From Rhytidiadelphus loreus (Eukaryota; Streptophyta; Bryopsida; Hypnales; Hylocomiaceae): 64,000 nucleotides of DNA. Where the stretch lies: positions 41,418,935-41,482,934 of the forward strand of contig OX344764.1 of assembly GCA_947034895.1 (NCBI GenBank), given 5' to 3'. Both the position numbers and the translations under genes were made by a program. The number at the start of each line of letters is the position of its first letter. Position 1 is the first letter of the stretch. The notes beneath the pieces were generated by a model. That model was not told the origin of the DNA and searched no databases. It saw only the letters and a list, made by a program, of their open reading frames with translations. Positions 48,009 through 59,000 of this stretch are shown one piece after another.

Positions 48009-49524
48009 GTGTTTCTAAGAAAAACAAGAATGGGCACACTTATCTTCTCCTTGAGCTCCTTGAATATGCCTTTTTTGAGGTGGGCAACGATGACATTTAT
48101 TGGCTGATTTTTCAATTGATACCCAAACTAAGCCCAAATTGAATATGAACTATGAACTACATTATAGTACTTAACTTTAAGAAATTCCACAAGGTGGAAT
48201 TTAATTTATAATTTGATGAAACTACTGCCATTGGATTTAAAACATAGAGTCTATATTCTATATTTTTTTTAATTTATTAAAACAACCTCAAAATTTGAGA
48301 ATGGGTTGCTTTGAAAAAGAAAGACAACCCCACCCAAATGGTCACTTGGATTATTAGGGGTTGAACAACCCTTCATTTGTAGATCAGGATGATCAACATC
48401 TATCTTAAAAATTTCATTCAAAAATTTCAAATTGTGCAGTAAACAAAATTTGTATGAGTTTTCAAATACCCAAAGTGAACTCTTTGGTTTTTTTAGAAGT
48501 TAAAAATTATGGAGTAATAAACATTCAACAACATATGTCATTGGGTGAAGTTCAAATGATTTGAAATTTCAATAACTTAAAAAATTACAATTTTTTGTAA
48601 CTTTTGTAACTTTTGTAAAGTACACTCAAAATGAAAAGGGTTCAAAAAAGCTTTCCAAATATGTAACTCTTCTAAAGTTTTAACTTTTCAATGTTATTCA
48701 AGTTGAAACCTTTAAAAGTTACTAAAATTTCAAAATCATTTGAAGTTCATATGATGGTCATATGAAAATCACATCTAGTGCAATATTTAGTATGTCAAAT
48801 GAATGTCAATGACAAGGGTTGTTTTATCATATCAATCCAAGAAGTTATGAATTATTAAAAATCATTTTAGTAGAAGGAGGTTTAGCCTTAGATGGTTTTT
48901 TTGCAACTTTTTTTGCTATTTTTTGACATGTCAAAGCCATTTTGCATACACAATGAGTCAATTCAATGATATTTTCATTGACCAATGTGTTTTTATGTTG
49001 TTTTTGAAGGACTTTATAATCTACATTTTTTTTATTTGTGTAGGTTTAGAAATTGAGTTTCACCTCCAAATGTCTTGCTAGGAAAATTTCAACATCCTTT
49101 TGTTACACTAAAATATTATAATCTTGCACTCTATGTGACCAAATGACTCTAAATTTGATTTATGCCATCTACAACATGTACACTACAAGATTGTATGGTT
49201 GAGATTTCTATACCTTATGACATTTTGGACAATAACACTTCAAAAACAATGATGTTTTAAAGTGCTTTTTTAAGTGGACTTTGAGGGGTTATTGTTTCTC
49301 CAATCTTAGGATCCTTTAAAGTGTTATAAGGTGGGTACCTTGAAACTGCCACTTTTTCTTCTATACTAGTTATTATTCTTAGAATGGTCAAATTTTCATA
49401 TTTTTTTACTGATAAGTGAAAAAAGGTTCCAATGCACCAAAGAATGTGACATTTGGATCCCATATGCAAAAGTTATGAAGGAACAAAGTTTGGTTTTATA
49501 ATAGTTTTATTCCACATAGGTACA
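48009..49524. other. AT-rich intergenic DNA
   Basis: No gene is seen. TTAGGGGTTGAA near 48354-48365 resembles a worn end of a CCCCTAA-type element, but no partner end was found. Confidence 0.45.
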
Positions 49525-49909
49525 TAAGGTGGAGCCACCCATAACCAATCAAATAAGCAATTTTGGACATAATCTGAAGTAGTATAAGGCAAAACAAATA
49601 TTTTCCTATGTGCTAAGATAGAAATGATGGGGATTGCAATTTTTTTGGTAATTTTATTGCTTGAATTGAAATTACTATGAATTTTGGGAGGCAAAAACTA
49701 TGCCGGACCCATATCCAATGTCTAGGCTCTTCCAATTCCAATCATTCAAGAACTTCTTTCTCGCTCATTACTTCCTACTTTTTTTGTTCACTATTTTGGG
49801 ACATTTGTCATGTATTTATTAGTTCAAATCTTGAAAAGGAGAAAAAAACTCATTCCAAGCTTTGGTTGGAAATCTATTCCAAGCTTGGTTGGAAACAATT
49901 GCACCTTAC
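49525..49909. mobile_element. Family E MITE, diverged copy (E2)
   Basis: The sequence starts TAAGGTGGAGCCACCC and is collinear with 35283-35700 over about 380 bp (AAATAAGCAATTTTGGACAT, TTTTGGGAGGCAAAAACTAT, CCAATGTCTAGGCTCTTCCA). The right terminus is eroded or missing. It is non-coding. Confidence 0.72.
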
Positions 49910-50140
49910 AGGTTGGGTACGGGTCGTAGGTTAGTCCTACCTCAATTGATTTTGGAGATGTGCATAGAGTGAAGATGGCAGTTTAGGATCAACGACACAT
50001 TTTTGGGTGCCCACCTTAGTCCAAAACATCACTAAGATATAAGTTAGAAATCTCAACCTTGGGCCTTGAGAGGTTAATGTTTCCCCAATCTCATTTATCA
50101 TCCAAAAAGAAAAAACTTGTCGTGGGTTGATACAAGATTG

Positions 50141-51005
50141 AGAGCATCCCCACCAGTGGCTTACCTATTCCTATCCGAATGATTTTCATTCGGATAGGGA
50201 AGAAAAACTCCCCAACCAACATTCCCTATTCCTAAAAATTTAGGGAGGGAAGGTCCAAATTCTCCAAATGGGATGATGGATAGAGAACTCAAATGGAGTA
50301 ATCCCTAAACCACTTTTCACCTTTCCAACACAAGTTGTGCTTCATTGATTTGAGGAAGTACTACTCATTTGGCCTTGTTACTATTTTTATGGTTCCCTTT
50401 TGACTTCTCCCTACCTCTATTTAGCAACAAGTTGAAAATTTAGGGGAGAACGAAGAGCATCCCCACCAATCTGTTCTGTATTCCTAAACATTTAGGGAGA
50501 GGACCTCAGATGGGGATGGGGATACATAAGCTTGCGCGCACCAGTCTCGAAACAAGATCTCTATCCCAAATTTATAGAGAACTCGGTAAAAGTTGGGCCC
50601 AATTCTCTATATTCAAGTTCATATAGAGAACACGCGAGGTCTCATTCCTATAAAGTCAAGGTTGACTGGATCGAGGTCCCGAGTTTAGGGAGAGGACCTC
50701 AGATGGGGATGGGGATACAGAAGCTTGCGCGCACCAGTCTCCAAACAAGATCTCTGACCCAAATTTATAGAGAACTCGGTAAAAGTTGGGCCCAGTTCCC
50801 TATATTGGAGCTCATATAGAGAACTCGCGAGGTCTCATCTCTATAAAGTTAAGGTTGACTAGTTTGAGATCCCAAGTTTGGGGATAGAGAACACGTTGGT
50901 GGGGATGCTCTTAGTCGGAGCTTGCCTCCCCTATCCCCATGTGTGCTCCCCTTCATCATCCGACGGAGATAGGGGTAGTAGAGAAGACATTGGTGGGGAT
51001 GCTCT
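50141..51005. mobile_element. Nested AGAGCATCCCCACCA-type inverted-repeat elements
   Basis: An outer pair of ends (AGAGCATCCCCACCAG at 50141 and TTGGTGGGGATGCTCT ending 51005) encloses an inner pair (AAGAGCATCCCCACCAA at 50453 and TTGGTGGGGATGCTCTT ending 50912). The inner element contains a 193-bp tandem duplication, with TTTAGGGAGAGGACCTCAGA at 50491 and 50684. The outer one contains a perfect hairpin, CTATCCGAATGA/TCATTCGGATAG, at 50171-50197. GAGCATC ends of this kind are common in plant MITEs. The frame at 50532-50819 is an artefact of the duplication. Confidence 0.78.
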
Positions 51006-51120
51006 GACTTGGACGGACGGATCCTTCCCTCCCAATAAGTACAGTAGATAACGGACGGTTCTACCGAGGTGTCTTTTTTGAGGCTCCCTGCCACGGGCTG
51101 GTTCCCCTTTGCAAACAACC

Positions 51121-51126
51121 CACGTG
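51121..51126. promoter_or_regulatory. G-box CACGTG about 2 kb upstream of SPA
   Basis: CACGTGAC lies in a GC-balanced patch (51000-51420) with no gene assigned. bHLH and bZIP light-signalling factors bind such motifs. A role here is speculative because of the distance. Confidence 0.25.
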
Positions 51127-52021
51127 ACGAAGTCGGTTGCCACCACCCATTCCCTCCGCTTTCCAAGGGACGCAACTGATTCAGCGGCTTCACTTCAGCT
51201 GAGGCCCCCTAACCGCTGTCTGTCCGACGACCAGACAAGCCATCCAAAAAAAAGCTCCCGAAGCTCCCGAAGTTCCCAAAGCTCTCAAACAAATCAAAAA
51301 ACAAAACTCATGAAGGTCCGTAGTCAACACCTGGACCAGCTCAGAGGAAGACACCCCAACATTTTATTTCCCGGGCAGGAGCACGGGCAACGGGCAGACC
51401 AACGAGGGAATATTTGACAATACAGAATACAGAATATAATTATTCTCTGTTTCACAATAGGTGAAATCAATAAATTGCTACACAATCATGTGGTGGGAGA
51501 GTATCATCCGAGTCTAGATGAATGTATGCACATGGGGATGTGAAAATCAATCGTCATCATCCATGTTTGCATGTTTGCATCCATGAAAATATTGTAACGA
51601 GTTTCATGACACTATATGTAGGGTTTTTCTTTGGAGCCATTTTTTGTTGAAAAGAGATGATTTTTTTTCCGTGGAATATTTCGGCGAGATATTCTTACGT
51701 TTGCTATGGATGGAATAGCAAAATACTACCAAATCTTGGGGGTGGTAGTGTTGTATTTTGGATGAATGTAAATTCTTTAGGATGAATAAATGAAATTTTT
51801 GAATGAAATGGGTGTAAATAACTTCCTCAGTATAGTGAAGATCGCTTTCTGCATCGCCTATAATAAATGAAAAAAACCCAAAAAAATGACTATATCACCT
51901 TCTGCGCTCACTGCCCAGAATAAATGATTAAAACAACAAAAGGCCAAAACACCCCAATTCCCTCATAATTCCAGATATTGTCACCAATAGCAGAGCAGTG
52001 GAAAGACCCACACTAATTGCG

Positions 52022-52190
52022 TGGTCGTGGGGGGGCAGCCCGGTGCCCCGGGCAGGCGGGCAGGCGGGGCCAAGGCGGCGGCCCTGGCCGCGGCAGCCGG
52101 CGGCACGCGAAGGCGCGGCGCCTCCTGTCGCGTACCGCGGTACCGCCCGTAGCGTTCCGCCGTTGGGTTTTTGTGTGGCCACGACCCGCC
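52022..52190. other. GC-rich island in AT-rich DNA
   Basis: This ~170-bp stretch is dense in GGCGG, CCGCGG and GCCGGC motifs, unlike anything else in the window. It opens long frames on both strands simply because stops are rare. It could be a CpG-island-like promoter of SPA, part of a transposon, or inserted foreign DNA. Confidence 0.7.
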
Positions 52191-52848
52191 CCCTCATCAC
52201 CTCTCAACGTCGGTTTCATCCGACCACCTGCTGCCTGCCGCTTCCACCGCGTCGACGGATCTCACTCTTAACTCCTTCCGTCACTTCGGGAGCGAGCTCG
52301 CTTTCAACTCAATTGGGGATGCAAATTGGGGACGCAAATTGCGGACGCAATTGGGGATGCAATTTGGGGATGCAAGCAATTTGAGTCTGTCATCATTTGC
52401 ACTATTGTCGGTCGCACAATCAACCACTCATCACGAGGCGCCTATTTCGATTCTCGTTCGTAACGAGGACGAGGACGACTGAGACAGCAACAGCGGTAGC
52501 GAGAAACGAGAGGCGATTGAAGACTTGAAGTGCGAGCTGGATTGGATCGACCCGAAATGAGCAGAGGTGCGAGCTTTGGGGGATGCTAGGGTGGATGAGA
52601 TTCCACGTATGGCGGTGGCGTACTAAGAATCGGAACGACTAAACGTGGCCATGAGAAGGTCGTTGCATTCGCGAGACTCCAGGGCAGCAGCAGTAGCGCC
52701 AGGAGGTTGGGATCACGCGGCGATTTACTCACACTTTCGTCCAATTCGGGAAGCCCCGGATTCGAAATTCAGTAAGCCCAGCCAAACGAGCTCGCAAAAT
52801 TCCTTCGTTGTAGAAAATTGTTCCCAGGTGGGTATTCAATATTCTTGA
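52171..52848 (+). pseudogene. Possible decayed protein-coding frame upstream of SPA
   Basis: A single frame of 226 codons has only three internal stops (TGA at 52480 and 52558, TAA at 52624). It keeps protein-like composition between them, such as SGSEKREAIEDLKCELDWID, EVRALGDARVDEIPRMAVAY and ESERLNVAMRRSLHSRDSRA. The first part overlaps the GC-rich island and the 13-bp repeats, so it may not have been coding. I do not recognise the family. It may instead belong to the SPA leader. Confidence 0.35.
52312..52375. repeat. Short tandem repeat of ~12-13 bp
   Basis: Five imperfect copies of TTGGGGATGCAAA (variants GGGGACGCAAATT and GCGGACGCAATT) follow one another. Confidence 0.8.
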
Positions 52849-52895
52849 CTTGGTGGGTATTCGGAAATTGTTCTCAGGTGGGTATCCAATATTTC
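52817..52895. repeat. Direct repeat in the SPA upstream region
   Basis: AAATTGTTCCCAGGTGGGTA followed by TTCAATATT recurs 48 bp later as AAATTGTTCTCAGGTGGGTA followed by TCCAATATT, with an extra GGTGGGTATTC between. Each copy contains CAG|GTGGGT, which resembles a splice donor, so repeated leader donors are possible. Confidence 0.7.
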
Positions 52896-53063
52896 TGTGC
52901 TAATCACATCACAGTTCGCATTCCCCGGCCCCGTTCACGTTTCGAAACACTTTCTTGCGATCTCCACAGGACCCGGGGTTAGGGTTGGAAACAGGGGAGC
53001 CTCCACAGGTAGACACAGACAAGTAGACCCCACAGTTCGATTCCCTTGGCAATTCGATCAAGC

Positions 53064-53099
53064 ATGGTAGCACAAACGCTCCTGAAGATCCTGCAATGA
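53064..53099 (+). promoter_or_regulatory. Upstream ORF whose stop overlaps the SPA start codon
   Basis: An ATG at 53064 opens an 11-codon frame ([11 protein letters not shown]) ending at TGA 53097-53099. The main ATG is 53096-53098, so start and stop overlap as ATGA. If the leader includes this part, ribosomes would have to leak past or re-initiate, a common way to lower translation. It depends on the transcript start. Confidence 0.5.
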
Positions 53100-56000
53100 A
53101 GGAGTTTCCAGGCAGAGCCTCATCTGCTGGCGTAAAAACAGAAGTCTCATCACCTCATCACGACGAAACCCACACAACAATCCCCCCAACCCACCCCACC
53201 AATCCCACCAACAACCTTAATCCCACCACCAGCTACGAAACTCCATTGGCGGAGGATCTCACTGTCCGCCAATGGCTCTCTCACCCCCACCGCATCATCG
53301 ACAAAGTCCAGTCCCTCCACATCTTCAAGCAAGTTCTGGACTTCGTGAACCTCGCTCACGGCCAAGGCGTTATGCTCCGCAACATCCGCCCTTCCTGTTT
53401 CCTCCTCTCCCCTCTCAACAAAGTCGCCTTCATAGACTCCGCGAGTAGTACGCGCAGCAGCTCCTCGTCGGGAGACGGAGATGGAGACCGAAACTTCACA
53501 ACTCCGTCGCCCTCGCCTGAACGAGTTGTCGTGGAACGTTCTTCTTCCGCTGCTGGTGGGAATTCTGCGGCGATGCCAGCAATGGAGGAGTTGAGTGGGA
53601 GTAGTACGAGCGGGAGTGTGATGGGTGAGATGGAGTCGGAGGAGATGGGGTCACCCGAGGGGGAGAGTGTGTTTGGAGAGCAGTGTTTTCCGCAACGGCA
53701 GGTGCTGCAGATGGAGATTGCGTGGTATACGAGTCCCGAAGAGATGGCTACAGGGGAAAGCTCGTTTGCGTCGGATGTGTATAGCTTGGGAGTGCTCATG
53801 TTTGAGGTGAGGGGTTCGCAGTATTGGACTTTTGTTTTATGGCAAGGGATTTGAGTTTGTCACTTTGGCAGTATCTTGTGGTTTGCAATGCTTATGGAGT
53901 TTGGGGGTGCTGATGCTTGAGGCTCATCCACGCTGGAGAAGTTTGCTATGAACTTGGTTTGCTTCCGAGGAATTCAAACTCTTTTGTTTCTCTAGATGTT
54001 TGCAACTCTTGGAGTGTGTTGTAGTTTGAAATGCTCGTAGTTGAGGAGTGCTTATTGTTTGAAGTACATCTACGCTGTAGCATTTTGCAATGAACTTGCG
54101 AGGATTCTATGTGTTTTAGTTCTCTAGATGTTTACCACTTACGAAGTGTGTTGTAGTATTGAATGCTTCTGTAGTTTGGGAGTGCTGATGTTTGAGGTAC
54201 ATCCACGCTGAAGAATTCCGTGATGAACTTTGCTTTACTTCCGAGGGATTTAAATGATTTTGTTTCCCTAAATGGTTGCCACTTTCGAAGTGCGTTATGT
54301 CTGAGTCACATCCACGCTAAAACATTTTTCTGTGAACTTTGGCTTATTGTTGGGGAATTCAAACCACACTACAAAATGGACCTTGATATGAAAGTCAATG
54401 TCACCGGTATGGTTTTTTTGTGTGACATTTGACAGAAATCCCCCCTCAATTGATAGTTTGTTTTTGGTCACGCAATCCTTTCATTGGATTCCATTTTAGT
54501 ATGAAATGAATCTTGAAATGAAAGTTACAGTCATACATACGAGGACACATAATTCTGGCATGGTTTTTAAATCAGAAATCGATGATTTTTTCGGTTACAG
54601 TTCTTTTGTTGAAATTCCTGCTGTGAGAGCGATTTGAGTAAAATTTGATCATTATTGTCTGGCAGTTGCTCTGCTCATTTGGTTCAGAGGTGGAGCGGGC
54701 CAGAGTGATGGCGGATTTGAGGAACCGTATTCTACCACCCCGCTTGCTATCAGAATGCCCAAAGGAAGCCTCCTTCTGCCTCCGGTTGTTGTACCCAGAT
54801 CCAAACTGCAGGCCCAAAGCTAGGTACGTTTCCCTAGTGCCTAAACAGGGCTTTTTCCTGGAAGCATCGTGTGCATGTGTCCTCCTGTCCAGTTTGTAGG
54901 GTTAGATTTTTATTGAATCTTATCGACAACTGAAAGAGGATTCCAACGCACTTTAGCATGCATTATTTGGACACTATGAGTAAGCTATGAATTTTAAAAG
55001 TTGACTGTCTCTAGTTGTACCAAAGAACAACAGTAGGTTCTCATAGACTCTCATGTTTTGATTGTGTCCTTGTGCAATCAATATGGAGGCTTTTATGACG
55101 CTTGTTGGTCCAAATGTAGGTGTCGCACTTTGGGCAGAGTTGATTATACCTTATTGATTCATGGCAATCACATTCATGGCTTGTGATCCTGATATCTCAG
55201 CTTGTGCCTTCAGGGAGATTTACAACAGTGACATCTTGGCAGACGCCGGGGACGCCATAGCGGAGAGGCAAGCCGCAGTGCAACTGGAGGAGAAAGAAGC
55301 CGAGTCGGAGGTCTTGTTTGAGTTTCTGTTGCGAATGCAGATCCAGAAGCAGGAGAATGCTCGCAAGCTAGCACATGATGTTTCACGCCTGAATGCAGAC
55401 ATTCAGGAAGTGGAACGAAAAAGGCTTGCCTTGAAGAAGAAACGCGGCAGTCCGGTGACGAGTGATGGCCAGAGACGCGTCACCACAGGTCAGTGAAATC
55501 ATTTCTGCATGAGTTTTTGCCAAATGTCGAAAACAGAAAATTCTTAGCTAGTTTTATTAAAGATCTTTTCTGGTAATGACCCTTAAATGTAGGAATTTCT
55601 TCTAAAGAACCGTCAAAATGAGCCCAAAACAGTCAGTTTCTACCGACTTTGGCTATCAGATTTTAACGCTGGAATCCCTTTGAAATTTTGCACATATTTG
55701 TTTATATTTCAGTGCAAACATATCAAATTTCATCAAATCAGTCATGAAGGAAGGTTGTCCTTTTAATATTCAAGTATCACTTCGTGTGAATGAGAACACT
55801 TAATTGAAAGAAACATTGCCCTGGAGTGCTCTGTTCATCATCCAGAATACAAACTCTGAAGTACAAACAAGCTGTGAAGCCCTTAGAGGCTAAAGATTAT
55901 ATTTAGTTTGCTAATTTGAATACCATAACAGGTGCAGAGCGCAAGGGCCTTCTTGGTAAGAGACCTCACCCCGAAGACGCCACCCCCGAACAGCGACTAA

Positions 56001-59000
56001 AACCATCCTCCAAGAGTGCCAGATTCATGAGCAACTTCACCCATTTAGAGAAAGTCTACTTCTCCATGAACTGGAGATCGACTACATCCCCTCCCCCTGG
56101 CGTCACCACCGTCTCCAAACCAAGCTCCAAACCGAGCTCTAAATCAGGATCCCTCACTGTTGGTTGTGATGAGAAGAAGGTGACAACAATGAGCTCCAGA
56201 CAACAAGGGGACGAGACCCCTGAGGAAGACTGGCTGGGTTGCTTTTTTGACAGTTTGTGCAAGTACGCTCGCTACAGTCGGTTCGAAGTGAAGGCCACGT
56301 TGCGGCATGGGGACTTGTTGAACACGGCGAACATGGTGTGCTCCTTGAGCTTTGACCGGGACGAAGAGTATTTTGCGACGGCTGGGGTGTGTAAACGGAT
56401 CAAAGTGTTTGAGTGTGATAGTATACTGAATGAGCAGGTGGATATTCACTATCCGGTGGTGGAGTTGCCGTGTCGGTCCAAGTTGAGCAGCGTGTGCTGG
56501 AATGGGTACATCAAGAACTATTTAGCGTCGTGTGATTACGAAGGCGTGGTGCAGGTGGGTTTGGACGTTTGGACTCCCTCAGTTTGCTGGAATTTGTAAT
56601 TGATTCTTACTGTTTGCTTTGTATTACAGTCTTGAGCCTATCTTCTACTTTGGTTCTGTAGGCATCATGGTTTTGGACAACTGAATTCAAAGGTTTCTTA
56701 CTTTCTCTTCTGCCACAGAGGCTTGCATCTTGAAATAGAAAGGTACCTGGTGTGAGGGGTTCAAGAATGTTATGTTGGCTGAGTGTCTTGTTGTATGCAG
56801 TTGTCAGAATTATTTAGCTTCGTGTGATTAGGAGGACTTGATTTAGGTGGGTTTGACCTCACTCAGTTTGCTGGAATATGTAGTTGATTCTCATTTTTGC
56901 ATCGAAATACCATTCGTGGCCCTGCTGCGGTGGTACTGTAGTGTAGATAGAATCATTGTAAACCGTTGAAGTCAAGATTTCTTACTCTTTACTCGTGCCA
57001 CAGAGGCTTGCGTCTTGAAATAGGAATTGAACTAGCATACTATTATACAGGCTTAGTGATTTTTTCCATGGGATTCTCATTTTTTGGGGCCGCATATCAA
57101 CATTATTGTGCATTGTCTTTTGAAACAAGGTTTCAGTAAATTAGACCGTTGCAGTAACTTTTAGACAACGCATGTAGAGAATCTTCTCTAGTATTCATGG
57201 GGAGGCCTCTCCATGGTACATAGGGACTTATCTTGTGAACCTTATGATTCTGTGTAAGCGTTCTTGGAATAGACTAATTTTACTGAAAACCCTGTTTTTC
57301 GTTTAGTTTTAAGGATAACTTTTCAAGTTGTTTTGCCTTGAGGCAAATATTTTCTCGAATGTCTTAGATTTTCAGCCTGTTAAGTGCATCATTCATTGTC
57401 TTCGTTGTTTGGGTGCACTATTTTCTTTTGTGACAGTAGTAGTGGAGCATACCTTTTTAACTGGGGATGCTCGTGGATCAGTTGTGGGATGCCAATGCCA
57501 CGAAAGTTCTGATGGAGTATGAGGAGCACGAAAAACGAGCTTGGTCTGTAGATTTTTCCAAAGCCGACCCCACCAAGTTAGCCAGTGGTAGTGATGACGG
57601 AACTGTGAAATTGTGGAGTATCAATCAGGTATCATTTTTTCATTTCGGTTCATCAATGTTTCATTTTCTCTTAACTTGAAAATCACTGATGCCGTCCGGA
57701 TTTTTCTTCGATTACCACTAGGTCCTCAAATAGTCAATAGTCACCACTTCCAAATTGAAATAAATCATTGAGGAAGCTTCAAGAAAGGTGACGAGGTCTA
57801 CCAATAGAAGGAAAAAAATCATACCTTACAATTTTGAACAACACATTCATGTTTTGAAAGTTATCATGATGGACCCAAAGCTTCGGAAGTGGACTGTTTT
57901 AAAGTAGGGCACTTAAAACCTTTAAGGTCCCAAGCTCAAAAAATAGGACCTCAGTTTGGAAGCTAACGTTCGATTATTAGTAAGATTGCCATGAACAGAT
58001 GGAATGTTCTTCATTGATTATAGTCTTATAAAATTTGAACTCCGCTCTTGACAATATAAAATTCTGAAATATGCTCTTCACAACATGATCAAAGAAATTG
58101 GTCTCTCACGTTTTGAACAACAAAATTGCGGACACTCATTTCTGGACGGAGGGAGTATGTGAGATAGATGTGGAAAATTCCTTTGTCCATTTGTCCATTT
58201 GGGCACTCACAAATGTTCCCAACTTTTGTTTGTTTTTGCATTTACACAGTGCTAGAAGAATAGTTACCGAACTCTCATCTAAACCCCCATTGCTTATTGC
58301 TCTGGAAAATTTGCAGGAGAGCAGTATAGGGACGATCAAGACGAAAGCCAACGTGTGCAGCATTCAGTTCCCTCCCGACTCCGGGCATTTGCTGACGTTT
58401 GGTTCCGCGGACTACAAGGTGTACGTGTACGACTTGCGTTCCCCGAAGCTGCCTCTGTTTATTTTAGCTAGTCACCAGAAGGCCGTGAGCTATGTCAAGT
58501 TTGTGAACTCAGCCACGCTCGTTTCCGCCTCCACCGACAACACACTCAAGCTCTGGGACTTGACAAGAGCCAACACCACGCCTCATGTTCAGATGGATTG
58601 TTCACTCACGTATACGGGACATACCAACGAAAAGGTAACCCTACTTTTGCCTACAGTTGCTATTTTTCATGCATTATTGTATCCCGAAGTAAGTGTTGGC
58701 AGTGCGTGTGGTTTGAAAACGTTTGATACCAATTTGATGGATCACTTTGAGAAAAGCATCAGTTTTAGAAGGGTTCAACTTTTGTATCCAAAATCAATAA
58801 AGAAACATTGCATGCAACCTAAAGAAACTTGGACAGGAACAAGCGAAAATGAAGTTGGTTTTCTAGTTTCAAAATTAGCAAATCATTTTTATTTTCGCTG
58901 TTTCCCTTCATGTTGCTAAGTTAGCTCTTTTGTTATCACGTTTGACGGATTTAGATGTGATACGTATCCATCTTTCGTATTACTAAATTGGTTGGTGTGT

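Noticed and set aside
50532..50819. 95-residue plus-strand frame with repeated peptide text
   Set aside because: The repetition comes from the 193-bp DNA duplication read in two frames. It is not a protein repeat.
51998..52384. 128-residue plus-strand frame and overlapping minus frames
   Set aside because: Stops are rare because of the GC-rich island. Composition is Arg/Pro-rich on every frame, with no motif.
58098..58919. 273-residue frame suggesting a larger SPA exon
   Set aside because: The extra ends are intron read-through. GCAG at 58316 and AAG|GTAACC at 58634 give exact in-frame joins.
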